A DNA stretch of 63,417 nt from Dokdonella sp. (lineage in GTDB: Bacteria; Pseudomonadota; Gammaproteobacteria; Xanthomonadales; Rhodanobacteraceae): assembly GCA_023228465.1 (NCBI GenBank), contig JALOBC010000017.1:1-63417 (forward strand), read 5' to 3'. Of this stretch, positions 8,403 through 16,876 are shown in pieces. The notes under the pieces are model-generated. The model was not told the DNA's origin. It saw only the letters and a list, made by a program, of their open reading frames with translations, and did not search any database. Positions within the stretch are counted from its first letter, which is position 1; every line of letters starts with the position of its first letter. Position numbers and translations under genes: made by a program.

Positions 8403-9290
8403 CTACGCGCCGATTCCGGCCTTCTTCAGGGCCGCGATGCGCTCGGGAATCGGCGGGTGGCTCATGAACAGGCGACTGATGCCGCCACCACCGGAAATGC
8501 CGAACGCCTGGATGGCCCGCGGCAGCGCGGCTTCGTCCTGGTTGCCGCCCAGCCGCTGCAGCGCGGCGATCATCTTGTCGCGACTGGCCAGGCGCGCGCC
8601 ACCCGCGTCGGCGCGGAACTCGCGCCAGCGCGAGAACCACATCACCACGATCGACGCCAACGCACCCAGCACGACCTGCAGCACCATCACGATCATGAAA
8701 TAGGCAAAGCCGCCGCTGCTGCCCTCGCCATCGCGGTTGCCGCTGATCGCATTGTCGACCACCGTGCCGATGACGCGCGCGAGGAAGATGACGAACGTAT
8801 TGAGCACGCCCTGGAGCAGGCCCATGGTGACCATGTCGCCATTGGCCACGTGGCTGACTTCGTGGCCGAGCACCGCTTCCACCTCGCCGCGATCCATGCT
8901 CCGCAACAGGCCGGTGCTGACTGCGACCAGCGCGCTGTTGCGGCTCATGCCGGTGGCGAAGGCGTTCATGTCCGGGGCGTCGTAGACGGCCACCTCCGGC
9001 ATGCCGATGCCGGCAGCCTCGGCCTGACGGCGCACCGTGGCGAGCAGCCAGCGCTCGCCTTCATTGCGCGGCTCGGTAATGACCTGGGCACCAGTGGTGC
9101 GCTTGGCGATCCACTTGGACATCGCCAGCGAGATGAACGAACCCCCCATGCCGAGCACGGCCGCCATCAGCAGCAGGCCGCCGTAATTGCCCAGGCGGAT
9201 GCCGAACACGCCCTGTACGATGAACAGCACGATGTTGAGCAGCAGCAGCACCGCGATGTTGGTCGCGACGAACAACAGGACACGCTTCAT
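8403..9290 (-). CDS. htpX: membrane zinc metalloprotease HtpX
   Basis: A 295-residue M48B protease of the inner membrane, which degrades misfolded membrane proteins together with FtsH. It has two N-terminal membrane spans (residues ~4-25 and ~35-55), the zinc motif H143-E144-V-S-H147, two further hydrophobic segments after it ([14 protein letters not shown]), and [13 protein letters not shown], which supplies the third zinc ligand Glu. Length matches E. coli HtpX (293). The start was set at 9290 because [20 protein letters not shown] is the conserved family N-terminus; the open frame extends to 9629 but without similarity. A heat-shock-like promoter lies about 45 nt upstream, fitting the known sigma-32 control of htpX in E. 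coli. Confidence 0.95.
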   Translation of the reverse strand: MKRVLLFVATNIAVLLLLNIVLFIVQGVFGIRLGNYGGLLLMAAVLGMGGSFISLAMSKWIAKRTTGAQVITEPRNEGERWLLATVRRQAEAAGIGMPEVAVYDAPDMNAFATGMSRNSALVAVSTGLLRSMDRGEVEAVLGHEVSHVANGDMVTMGLLQGVLNTFVIFLARVIGTVVDNAISGNRDGEGSSGGFAYFMIVMVLQVVLGALASIVVMWFSRWREFRADAGGARLASRDKMIAALQRLGGNQDEAALPRAIQAFGISGGGGISRLFMSHPPIPERIAALKKAGIGA

Positions 9291-9335
9291 GTAGAGCCGA
9301 CTCCGGAACGATCCCGTGCGGATGCACGTCGACGG

Positions 9336-9364
9336 ATAATGCGGGCCGGTACGCTGAAAGCAAG
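9336..9364 (-). promoter_or_regulatory. possible sigma-32 (heat-shock) promoter of htpX
   Basis: On the minus strand CTTGCTT (9358-9364) and CCCGCATTAT (9336-9345) are separated by 12 nt. They resemble the sigma-32 consensus CTTGAAA and CCCCATNTA with allowed spacing. The -10 ends about 45 nt before the htpX start. The match is imperfect (the -35 loses its last three As to CTT); the position and the gene identity raise its likelihood. Confidence 0.4.
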
Positions 9365-9453
9365 CGGGCCGGACCGCCTGCCGACCGTCATTGCGGAGCG
9401 CCCTTGCGCGCCGCTGCACGCCCCCCTCAGGACTGCCGACGCATTCTGCAACC

Positions 9454-10386
9454 ATGTATCGAGGCCGCTTTGCCCCTTCCCCGACTGGCCGGCTGCACTT
9501 TGGCTCGCTGGTCACCGCACTCGGCAGCTGGCTGTGCGCGCGCGCGGCCGGTGGCACCTGGATCGTGCGCATGGAAGATCTCGACCCCGAGCGCACGGCG
9601 GCCGGCGCGGCGCAGACCATTCTCGCCACCCTGCACGCCCTCGGCCTCGACAGCGACGAACCCGTGCTCTACCAGGGCGCGCGTGGCAGGGACTACGCAC
9701 TTGCGCTGCGGCGCCTCGCCACGGCCGGCCACGCCTACCGCTGCTGGTGCAGCCGCAATGACCTGGAAGCCCACGGCGGCATCCACCCGGCGCACTGCGT
9801 GGCCCCGGCCCGCGATCGGCCGCCGGCCTGGCGCCTGCGCACCGCGCACGCCGTCATCGACTTCGAGGATGCGCTCCAGGGTCGCGTGCAACAGGATCTC
9901 GCCGGCGCGGTCGGCGACTTCGTCATCTGGCGCGCCGATGGCAGCGCGGCCTACCAGCTTGCCGTGGTGGTGGACGATGCGGCGCAGGGCATCACCGATG
10001 TCGTGCGCGGGGCCGACCTGCTCGATTCCACGCCACGCCAGATCCTGCTGCAACGCCTGCTCGGCTATCCCACGCCCGCCTATGCCCACCTGCCGCTGGC
10101 GCTGGATAGCGGGGGGCACAAGCTGGCCAAGCACCTGGCGTCCCTGCCGGTGGATCGCACCGATCCACTGCCGGCGCTGGCCGCGGCGCTCGCCTTCCTG
10201 AACCAGCCCGTGCCGCGCGCCACGACCCCGGCAAGCTTCCTCGCCGCTGCGCTCGAGCACTTCGATCTCACCGCCGTCCCGCGCCACAATGGCATGGCGC
10301 CGCCTTTTGCGGCAGCGCGGAAGGACGAACCGCAGTCGGCTACGGCACAATCGCTCCTGGCTCCACCCATCCCCAACAAGGAGTAG
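9454..10386 (+). CDS. gluQ: glutamyl-Q tRNA(Asp) synthetase
   Basis: A 310-residue truncated glutamyl-tRNA synthetase paralogue that attaches glutamate to queuosine at position 34 of tRNA-Asp. It has the class I signature [12 protein letters not shown] at residues 8-19 (HIGH-type), a zinc-binding Cys cluster ([21 protein letters not shown] region near residue 95), and HKLAKHLAS as the KMSKS equivalent. There is no anticodon-binding domain, as expected. I took the ATG at 9454, where the conserved [12 protein letters not shown] begins; the longer frame (9391) has no support. It is the first gene of a plus-strand run and diverges from htpX. The last ~18 residues overlap the probable promoter/leader of phaB. 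Confidence 0.93.
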   Translation: MYRGRFAPSPTGRLHFGSLVTALGSWLCARAAGGTWIVRMEDLDPERTAAGAAQTILATLHALGLDSDEPVLYQGARGRDYALALRRLATAGHAYRCWCSRNDLEAHGGIHPAHCVAPARDRPPAWRLRTAHAVIDFEDALQGRVQQDLAGAVGDFVIWRADGSAAYQLAVVVDDAAQGITDVVRGADLLDSTPRQILLQRLLGYPTPAYAHLPLALDSGGHKLAKHLASLPVDRTDPLPALAAALAFLNQPVPRATTPASFLAAALEHFDLTAVPRHNGMAPPFAAARKDEPQSATAQSLLAPPIPNKE

Positions 10387-10391
10387 CTGAC

Positions 10392-11132
10392 ATGACGGCA
10401 CGCGTAGCCCTGGTCACCGGCGGCACCGGCGGCATTGGAACGGCCATTTGCAGGCACCTGGCCCAGCTTGGCCACAAGGTCGCGACCAATTACCGCGATG
10501 AGGCGAAAACGCGGGCCTGGCAGGAAGCACAGCGCAAGGACGGCTTCGAATTTGCGATCGCCAGGGGCGACGTGGCCGATCCGGCCACGGCAGAAGCCAT
10601 GGTGCGCGACGTCGAAGCCCAGCTCGGCCCGATCGAGATTCTGATCAACAACGCCGGCATCACCCGCGACACGACCTTCCACAAGATGACCGCGCAGCAG
10701 TGGCAGGACGTGATCGCCACCAACCTCGGCTCCTGCTTCAACGTCACCCGCCCGGTGATCGACGGCATGCGCAGCCGCAAGTGGGGTCGCATCGTGCAGA
10801 TCAGCTCGATCAATGGCCAGAAGGGCCAGTACGGCCAGGCCAACTATGCCGCCGCCAAGGCCGGCATGCACGGCTTCACCATTTCCCTGGCGCAGGAGAA
10901 CGCCAAGTTCGGCATTACCGTCAACACCGTCTCGCCAGGCTATGTGGGCACGGACATGGTGATGGCCGTGCCGGAAGACGTACGCGCCAAGATCGTCGCG
11001 CAGATCCCGCTCGGCCGCCTCGGCGAGCCGGGCGAGATCGCCTACGCGGTCGGCTTCTTCGCCGCCGAGGAAGCACGCTGGATCACCGGCGCCAACCTGG
11101 CCATCAATGGCGGCCAGTACATGGGCTGGTAG
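10392..11132 (+). CDS. phaB: acetoacetyl-CoA reductase (PhaB-type SDR)
   Basis: A 246-residue short-chain dehydrogenase. It has the NADPH-binding GGTGGIG (residues 10-16), NNAGITRD (87-94) and the catalytic Ser139, Tyr152 and Lys156 (SSINGQKGQYGQANYAAAK). The GQKGQYGQ(A/T)NY stretch and the ending GANLAINGGQYM are typical of PhaB, which reduces acetoacetyl-CoA to (R)-3-hydroxybutyryl-CoA for polyhydroxybutyrate synthesis, rather than of FabG. ATG at 10392 has AAGGAG nine bases upstream. No phaA, phaC or phasin gene is adjacent, so the pathway genes must be elsewhere if present. A GGCACAAT -10-like element lies about 45 nt upstream, inside the gluQ 3' end. Confidence 0.88.
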   Translation: MTARVALVTGGTGGIGTAICRHLAQLGHKVATNYRDEAKTRAWQEAQRKDGFEFAIARGDVADPATAEAMVRDVEAQLGPIEILINNAGITRDTTFHKMTAQQWQDVIATNLGSCFNVTRPVIDGMRSRKWGRIVQISSINGQKGQYGQANYAAAKAGMHGFTISLAQENAKFGITVNTVSPGYVGTDMVMAVPEDVRAKIVAQIPLGRLGEPGEIAYAVGFFAAEEARWITGANLAINGGQYMGW

Positions 11133-11185
11133 CGTCGCGCCGGGCCGCTGCCCATCGGCAGCGACCTGGCATCCAGCGCCCCGTC

Positions 11186-11310
11186 TTGCCGTTGGGCAAC
11201 GAAGGAGCGCCGGCCTCGGCGAGGCTTGTGGAGCCTCGCTCCGTTTGGCCGGCGCACTGGCTTGCGCCTCACCGTTCGGGTGAGCCAATGAAGGCTCGTG
11301 GTGCAAGCCA
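11186..11310 (+). promoter_or_regulatory. run of nested hairpins between phaB and the following gene
   Basis: Three inverted-repeat structures follow in tandem: TTGCC/GGCAA (11186-11199); a two-tier stem with outer arms GCGCCGGCC (11207-11215) and GGCCGGCGC (11247-11255) and inner arms GCGAGGCT (11219-11226) and AGCCTCGC (11232-11239); and a third with CTCACC/GGTGAG (11268-11284) enclosed by TGGCTTGCGCC (11258-11268) and GGTGCAAGCCA (11300-11310). It could be the phaB terminator plus a structured leader, or a small RNA. There is no poly-T tract. Confidence 0.5.
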
Positions 11311-11347
11311 CACGCACCCCCTATCCACAACAAGGAGACTTTCCCCG

Positions 11348-12118
11348 ATGAATGTGCGCGTATTTTCCCTGAGTGTCGCTGCGGGCCTGGCGCTCGGCGT
11401 GCCGCTGGCGGCCGTGGCCGCCGATCCGATGCCGGAGTGACAGAAGTATTCGTGGGACATCCCGGTGCTGCGCGGCGAGTACATCCCGGTCGATGGCGGC
11501 ACCCTTGGCACCCTCTCGGCCGGCTTCACCGAGGACGCCAACCGCACCTTCGGCGGCGCGAGCCTCTATTACGGCCAGGACGGGACTCCCGTGACGATCG
11601 CCGTCGCCGGCCAGGTTCACTACAACGAGGATGCCGTGGTCGAGCAGACCGGCGTGGTCGCCTGAACCGACATCAGTACCTATCGCATGTGGGATGGCCC
11701 CTGCCGGGGCTGCGCCGATCATCCGCGCCAGCAGGAGCAGACCAGCGACGTGGCGCGCTTCGAGTGGACCGGGCCGCGCGGCGGGCGTTTTGCCCTCAAC
11801 GGCATGACGCAGACCATGGCCTGGGCCTTCTCCGGCCTGCCACTGGTGGCGCCGACCGATTTCTCGGGGGAATACCTGATGGTGTATCGCCTGGCAAACC
11901 CTACACCGGAGGGCTCGGTTTATCAGCAGGAAAGCGTGCAGCTGGTGCGCCTCACCCGGGTTGCCGAACCGCGCACTTACGAAACCCGGGTTGCCCCTCG
12001 CGATATTCCTCCGTGGCGCGCTGAACCGGGTCGGCCCATACACGCTGGATGGGACTTTCAGGATACCCTGCAGCCTGTTGCCCCCAAGTCCGCAGCCGCC
12101 GCGGTGCAGTCCTGTTGA
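11348..12118 (+). pseudogene. decayed exported-protein gene with two in-frame TGA codons
   Basis: One continuous frame of 257 codons begins at the ATG 11348 (AAGGAG ten bases upstream) with a good signal peptide (RVFSLSVAAGLALGVPLAAVAA). It is interrupted by TGA at 11438-11440 and again at 11663-11665, and ends at 12118. Between and beyond the TGAs codon third positions stay strongly G/C and the residues look natural (YSWDIPVLRGEYIPVDGG; TDISTYRMWDGPCRGC; GRFALNGMTQTMAWAFSG), so the frame was coding. Either TGA could be a TGG (Trp) changed by one base. After about 11990 third-position GC drops in this frame and rises in the +1 frame (LRGALNRVGPYTLDGTFR), which suggests a frameshift as well. 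The family was not recognised. Decay is more likely than recoding. Confidence 0.7.
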
Positions 12119-12134
12119 GTGACGGTCCGCTTCT

Positions 12135-12161
12135 GGCAAAGCCCGGTTTCCGGGCTTTGCC
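12135..12161 (+). terminator. strong hairpin, probable terminator
   Basis: GGCAAAGCCCGG (12135-12146), loop TTT, CCGGGCTTTGCC (12150-12161): a perfect 12-bp stem, followed by TCATTC. It lies 16 nt after the end of the decayed gene and would end transcription from the phaB side before scpA. The T-tract is poor, so termination may be inefficient or factor-dependent. Confidence 0.7.
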
Positions 12162-12695
12162 TCATTCGGGCGCGGGATAGTCCGGCTCCCACCTGAAGTC
12201 GCAACATACCTGCACGGCCGCGTCTCCGAATGAGACGGGTACTTGCACGCCCCCCTGCCATTCGTCCATTCCGCAACTTCATGCCTGGATCTGGACGGCG
12301 CTTGTCGTAATCCTGGCCGGACACAACCTGCCCGCCCGCGCGGCCGATGGCGGCGCGCCTGGCCGAACCAGCGCGTGACAGGCTCCGCCGCAAGGCCGCC
12401 ATCCTGACTGCCCGCTGGCCCGCCCGGCAAAAACACTGGACTGGCGCCCACGTTTGGGCTTAGGCTACATGCATCGGGAAACCGCAGCATCCGTGCCGCT
12501 CGGCGCGGCTTGCATCCTGCCTGCGGTGCTCATCGAGTTCTTGAGTTGACTTCGCTCCCGGGTGACCAGGCCCTGGACGCGCGGAAGCGGGTCGCCATGT
12601 CATCGGCTGACCCCGTCCAGCCGTACGCGATACGCGATACGCATTTCCCTGTGCATGATCCACGCCGTGAGGCGCCGGACGTCGCGGGACCGAGC
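12162..12695. other. 534-nt region before scpA, no gene recognised
   Basis: No convincing gene. The last 99 nt are open in frame with scpA from an ATG at 12597 and could be its N-terminus, but that sequence lacks family similarity. A stretch TTTGGGCTTAGGCTACATGC (12453-12472) has the look of a weak promoter for the scpA operon. The minus strand is open but its translation has no recognisable domain. Confidence 0.45.
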
Positions 12696-13547
12696 ATGAA
12701 CCAGACCAGCGAACCAGCCGCCACCGACGTGCCCACGAGTGCCTTTGCACATGTGCCCCAACAGCAGGAAATCCCGCTGGCGATGGTGCATGGACAGCCG
12801 TTGCTGGAGATTCCCCAGGATCTCTACATTCCGCCCGATGCGCTCGAGGTCATCCTGGAGGCCTTCGAAGGGCCGCTGGATCTGCTGCTCTACCTGATCC
12901 GCCGCCAGAACCTGGACATCCTCGACATCCCCATCGCCGAAATCACCCGCCAGTACGTCGACTACATCGGGATGATGCACGAACTGAAGCTGGAGCTTGC
13001 CGCCGAATACCTGGTGATGGCCGCGATCCTGGCCGAGATCAAGTCGCGCCTGCTGCTGCCGCGACCGCCAGTCGAGGAAGGTATCGAGGCCGACCCGCGT
13101 GCCGAGCTGGTACGCCGTCTGCAGGAGTACGAACGTTTCAAGAAGGCCGCCGAGGACATCGACGCACTGCCCCGCCTGGAGCGCGATTCCACTGTTGCCC
13201 ACGTCGAGGTTGACGATCACAAGGTGGTACGCCTGCCACCACCGGTGGACCTGCGCGAAATGCTGCTGGCGCTCAGGGACGTGCTCAAGCGCGCCGAGCT
13301 GCACGGCCACCACGCGATCGAGCGCGAATCCTTGAACGTGCGCAGTCGCATGGGCGATCTGCTGCGCGCGCTGGCGGATGGCGCATTCCATCGCTTCGAA
13401 AGCCTGTTCGATGCCATCGAGGGGCGCCGCGGGGTGGTGGTCAGCTTCCTGGCCCTGCTGGAATTGGCCAAGGAACAGCTCATCGAGATCGTGCAGGAGG
13501 AATCCCTCGCGCCGATCTACATCAAGTCACTCGCGACGGCGCCATAA
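12696..13547 (+). CDS. scpA: segregation and condensation protein A
   Basis: A 283-residue kleisin that bridges the Smc ATPase heads and ScpB in chromosome condensation. The N-terminal kleisin motif is clear (DALEVILEAFEGPLDLLLYL, then RRQNLDILDIPIAEITRQYV), followed by EYLVMAAILAEIKSRLLLPR and a C-terminal winged-helix (RRGVVVSFLALLELAKEQLI). The start is uncertain: ATG 12696 gives MNQTSEPAATD, similar in length to related ScpA N-termini, whereas ATG 12597 would add 33 poorly conserved residues. scpB starts 1 nt after the stop, so the two are translationally coupled. Smc itself is not in the window. Confidence 0.92.
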   Translation: MNQTSEPAATDVPTSAFAHVPQQQEIPLAMVHGQPLLEIPQDLYIPPDALEVILEAFEGPLDLLLYLIRRQNLDILDIPIAEITRQYVDYIGMMHELKLELAAEYLVMAAILAEIKSRLLLPRPPVEEGIEADPRAELVRRLQEYERFKKAAEDIDALPRLERDSTVAHVEVDDHKVVRLPPPVDLREMLLALRDVLKRAELHGHHAIERESLNVRSRMGDLLRALADGAFHRFESLFDAIEGRRGVVVSFLALLELAKEQLIEIVQEESLAPIYIKSLATAP

Positions 13548-13548
13548 C

Positions 13549-14322
13549 ATGGAGTTGCAACAGATCAAGCGCATCATCGAGGCGGCCCTGCTCGCGGCCC
13601 CGCAACCGCTGACCCTGCCGCAGCTGGCCGGGTTGTTCGACGCCCTGGACCTGCCGGCCCAGGACGAAATTGCCCGCGCGGTCACGGAGCTCAAGGCCGA
13701 TTGCGCCGGGCGCGGCATCGAGCTGGTCGAGGTCGCCTCGGGCTGGCGCTACCAGGTGTGTACCGACGTGCACACCCATGTCGCGCGCCTGTGGGCCGAA
13801 CGCCCATCGCGCTACTCACGCGCCCTGCTGGAAACCCTGGCCCTGATTGCCTACCGCCAGCCGATCACGCGCGGCGAGATCGAACAGGTCCGCGGCGTCG
13901 CGGTCTCAACCAACATCGTGCGCACACTGGAAGAGCGCGAATGGATCCGCGTGGTCGGCCATCGTGATCTGCCGGGCAAGCCTGCCCTGCTTGGCACCAC
14001 GCGCCAATTCCTCGATTACTTCAACCTCAAGGCGCTGGATGAACTGCCCGCCCTGAGCGAAATCCACGATCTGGAGGATTTCGAGCCGCAGCTGGATCTC
14101 GACGGCGGCACGCCGAATCTGGACGCGCCCGCGCTGGCCGGCGTGACGGCCAGCGAGGACGCGGCGAACGACGCCGAAGCCGCGTCCGACATGGGCGATT
14201 TTCCAGCCGCATCCCCCCTCGACATGCCAGCGGGCGAGCTCGACTCGCCGCCTTCAGAACCTTCGCGCGCCCTCTCCAGCGACGGCGCCACTCCCAGGGA
14301 CACCCCGGAATCCAACGCATGA
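13549..14322 (+). CDS. scpB: segregation and condensation protein B
   Basis: A 257-residue ScpB, the dimeric winged-helix partner of ScpA in the Smc complex. Residues 1-165 carry the family core (MELQQIKRIIEAALLAAPQP, GIELVEVASGWRYQV, RYSRALLETLALIAYRQPIT, RGEIEQVRGVAVSTNIVRTL, LGTTRQFLDYFNL). The last ~75 residues form an acidic, Ala/Ser/Pro-rich tail with no evident fold, longer than in E. coli-like or Bacillus proteins but common in this lineage. ATG at 13549 lies 1 nt after scpA. Its stop overlaps the rluB start (ATGA at 14319), so the three genes form one unit. Confidence 0.93.
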   Translation: MELQQIKRIIEAALLAAPQPLTLPQLAGLFDALDLPAQDEIARAVTELKADCAGRGIELVEVASGWRYQVCTDVHTHVARLWAERPSRYSRALLETLALIAYRQPITRGEIEQVRGVAVSTNIVRTLEEREWIRVVGHRDLPGKPALLGTTRQFLDYFNLKALDELPALSEIHDLEDFEPQLDLDGGTPNLDAPALAGVTASEDAANDAEAASDMGDFPAASPLDMPAGELDSPPSEPSRALSSDGATPRDTPESNA

Positions 14323-15830
14323 CACCTTCATCTTCCTCATCCCCTTCGCGCGCCATCCTCAAGCTGAAGCGTTCCGGCGCCGCCGATGCCACGCCCGCCG
14401 TCGAAGAACGCCTGCACAAGGTCCTGGCCAACGCCGGCCTGGGCTCGCGACGTACGCTCGAGCAGCGCATCGACGCCGGCGAAGTCCAGGTCAACGGCAG
14501 CACCGCCACGCTCGGCCAGAGCGTGCACAGTGGTGACCGCGTCGAGATCGACGGCAAGCGCTTCGTGGTCGTCGCCGACAGCGCCGAGCGCGCCCAGGTG
14601 CTGCTCTACAACAAGCCCGATGGTGTGGTCGCCACGCGAGATGATCCGGAAGGCCGCGCCACCGTGTTCGAGCAGTTGCCGCAGCTCAAGGGCGCGCGCT
14701 GGATCGCGGTCGGGCGCCTGGACATCAACACCACCGGGCTGCTCCTGCTGACCACCGATGGCGGCCTCGCCAATGCCCTGATGCACCCCAGCTCGGAGAT
14801 CGAGCGCGAATACATCTGCCGCGTGCATGGCGAGGTCACCGACGAGGCGATCGAACGGCTGCGCAGCGGCGTCGAACTCGACGATGGCCCGGCCCACTTC
14901 GACGAGATCGGGGTGATCAGCCGCGGCCCCAGTCACTCCTGGTTCCGCGTGGTCCTGCGCGAGGGACGTAACCGCGAGGTGCGTCGCATGTGGGAATCGC
15001 AGGGCCTGCTGGTCAGCCGCCTCAAGCGCATCCGCTACGGCAAGGTCGAGCTGCCGCGCGGGCTGCTGCGCGGCGCCTCGACCGAACTGGATGCCGCCGG
15101 CATTGCCGCCCTGCGCAAGCAGGCTGGCGTGCAGGAGGCGCCGCCACGCCTGACGCTTGCCCCCGTGATCGGCCAGCGCCGTGCCGGCCCCACCGAGTTC
15201 CATCCCAAGCCGCAGGCGCAGCAGGCCTGGGTCGGTGCGCGCAGCGAGGAAGCGCGCGAGTTCGCCACCTACGACCGCATGCGCGACGACGACTGGCGTG
15301 GCGGTGCGGCCAAGCCCGGCGCGGGCCGCCGACGCCCCGCCGGCAGGGGCCCCGGCAAGGGCAAGCCCAAGCCGCAGCGCCAGGGCCAGGGCCAGCGCCA
15401 GGGCCGTGGGCGCGGCCCGCAGGCGGGAGGCGATTCACCCTACCGCAGCTTTGCCGAGCCCGGCCTCAGCCCGGCCGTCCTCAAGAGCTGGTTTCCGGAC
15501 AGTGTCGGCGGCTCCGGCCGCCCGCGCCGCGGCGCGCGACCGGGCCAGCCCGTCGAATTCACGCCAGGTCAGTTCCAGCCCGATGACAACCTGGGCAACC
15601 GCATCCAGCCACGCGACGGTGATGCCGCGCGCGGCAAACCGCGGCGCCCGGCGGGCAAGCCCGGCGGCAACGTCGCTGCCAAGCCGCAGCGACCCGGCGC
15701 CAAGCCACCGCGTCCAGGCGCGGGGCGCAAGCCTCCGCGTGGCACGCCCGGCAATTCCGTGCATGAGGCCAATGCGGGCGGTGGGCGCCGCAATGACCAG
15801 GGTGGCAAGCGGCGCCGCGGCCCACGCTGA
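14319..15830 (+). CDS. rluB: 23S rRNA pseudouridine(2605) synthase RluB with long basic tail
   Basis: A 503-residue pseudouridine synthase. The S4 domain spans about residues 31-80 (RLHKVLANAGLGSRRTLEQR), the catalytic motif GRLDINTTGLLLLT is at 132-145 with nucleophile Asp135, and EGRNREVRRMWESQGLLVSR is the RluB/E/F signature. The fold ends near residue 285. The remaining ~215 residues are Lys/Arg/Gly/Pro/Gln-rich (GRRRPAGRGPGKGKPKPQRQ, then QGQRQGRGRG) and likely disordered; they may bind RNA non-specifically. E. coli RluB (291 residues) has only a short tail. Placement directly after scpB with an ATGA overlap is a widely conserved gene order. Confidence 0.92.
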   Translation: MTPSSSSSPSRAILKLKRSGAADATPAVEERLHKVLANAGLGSRRTLEQRIDAGEVQVNGSTATLGQSVHSGDRVEIDGKRFVVVADSAERAQVLLYNKPDGVVATRDDPEGRATVFEQLPQLKGARWIAVGRLDINTTGLLLLTTDGGLANALMHPSSEIEREYICRVHGEVTDEAIERLRSGVELDDGPAHFDEIGVISRGPSHSWFRVVLREGRNREVRRMWESQGLLVSRLKRIRYGKVELPRGLLRGASTELDAAGIAALRKQAGVQEAPPRLTLAPVIGQRRAGPTEFHPKPQAQQAWVGARSEEAREFATYDRMRDDDWRGGAAKPGAGRRRPAGRGPGKGKPKPQRQGQGQRQGRGRGPQAGGDSPYRSFAEPGLSPAVLKSWFPDSVGGSGRPRRGARPGQPVEFTPGQFQPDDNLGNRIQPRDGDAARGKPRRPAGKPGGNVAAKPQRPGAKPPRPGAGRKPPRGTPGNSVHEANAGGGRRNDQGGKRRRGPR

Positions 15831-15883
15831 ACGATGACCCGCTGACGGCCCTTTCCCGCGATCGACCCTGAACCGGCAACTCG

Positions 15884-16711
15884 ATGGCAGCCCGCTGCAC
15901 ACCCGAGCACAACCGCGGCGCCCTCATCGCCGTTGGCGACCTGCCGGCGGACCTGACCGCGGCACAATGCCTTGCGCCGCTGCTGGGGCTGGCCGGACTG
16001 CGCCCGCGGGTCCTGCTGTTGCATTCGGCGGCAGCGCACGAACAGGCCCGCGCCGATGCCGACGAACACCTTTATACGGCCCTGCGCGCCGCCGGTGCAG
16101 GCGAAGTGGCGCAGCCGATGCTGCGCTCACGCAGCGAGGCGGGTGAGCCCGCGCTGCTGGATGCGCTCGACCGTGCCGAGGTGCTGGTGCTGGCCTGCGA
16201 TCGGCCCCTGCGCCTGTCCACCCTGATCGGCGGTACACCCCTGGCCCGCGCAATCCGCCGGCGCAACGCCGAAGGCGCGCCGGTGATCGGCTGCGGCGCC
16301 GCTGCCGCGGTGCTGTGCGAACACATGCTGGCCCAGGGCGATACGGCAGGTTCCACGCCGCGCAGTGGTGGCGCCCAGCTCGCGCCCGGCATCGGGCTCA
16401 CCAACCGCCTCATCGTCGATCGCGGCGGGCACGCCAGCGACCGCATCGGGCGCCTGCTCGCTGCGCTTGCGCTCAATCCCTGCGTGCTCGGCCTGGGCAT
16501 CGACGCGGCGACCGCGGCGGTGATCGGCGCCGACAACGTGCTGGAAGTGGTCGGCGATGGCGGTGTGACCCTCATCGATCCGGCCGAGATGACCGATTGC
16601 AACGTGCTCGACCTGCAACCGGGCGCACCGATCCGCATCACCAACCTGCGCCTGCACGCCATGGCAGACGGCGCCCGCTACGACCTGGACTTCCGCTGCA
16701 CGGTGGATTGA
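15884..16711 (+). CDS. cyanophycinase-like (peptidase S51 fold) protein lacking the nucleophilic serine
   Basis: A 275-residue protein resembling cyanophycinase (CphB): an N-terminal GALIAVGDLPAD segment, then LRLSTLIGGTPLARAIRRRN, matching the cyanophycinase LGGTPLDEALRRR stretch, and a C-terminal GLGIDAATAAVIGADNVLEVVG, matching the usual GLGIDEDTA region. Cyanophycinases have the nucleophile in G-T-S-A-G-A; here the equivalent is G-C-G-A-A-A (residues 136-141), so Ser is replaced by Gly138. The usual GGDQ becomes ACDR at 104-107. It is therefore probably not a peptidase of the usual type. ATG at 15884 has a weak ribosome site (CCGGCAACTCG). No cyanophycin synthetase gene is near. Its role is unknown. 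Confidence 0.65.
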   Translation: MAARCTPEHNRGALIAVGDLPADLTAAQCLAPLLGLAGLRPRVLLLHSAAAHEQARADADEHLYTALRAAGAGEVAQPMLRSRSEAGEPALLDALDRAEVLVLACDRPLRLSTLIGGTPLARAIRRRNAEGAPVIGCGAAAAVLCEHMLAQGDTAGSTPRSGGAQLAPGIGLTNRLIVDRGGHASDRIGRLLAALALNPCVLGLGIDAATAAVIGADNVLEVVGDGGVTLIDPAEMTDCNVLDLQPGAPIRITNLRLHAMADGARYDLDFRCTVD

Positions 16712-16845
16712 GGGCGGGCGTCGCGAGGCGGATGTCGCAGGCCTTGACAGCCGGGCCGGGCGCAGGCGCCGCAGCGGCGCTTTGCGGCGCTCCGGCTCCT
16801 GCCTGAGCGATGGCCGCCCGTGCCGAAGGCGCGTGGCCGCCTGCT

Positions 16846-16851
16846 AGAATC
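16846..16851 (+). promoter_or_regulatory. -10 element (TAGAAT) of the SDR gene
   Basis: TAGAAT within GCTAGAATCC, 25 nt before the SDR start codon. The -35 region is poor. The same TAGAATC string recurs upstream of three other genes in this window (39347, 45061, 53499), which supports its role as a vegetative -10 element. Confidence 0.45.
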
Positions 16852-16876
16852 CGCGGCTCACTTTCGAGGGCATGTC

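Noticed and set aside
11438-11665. Selenocysteine at the two TGA codons
   Set aside because: No SECIS-like hairpin right after either TGA, no family of known selenoproteins, and a likely frameshift further on; decay is simpler.
16762-16800. GC-rich palindrome (GCGCCGC-A-GCGGCGC) before the SDR gene as a terminator
   Set aside because: The loop would be a single base and there is no T-tract; short GC palindromes occur by chance in such DNA.
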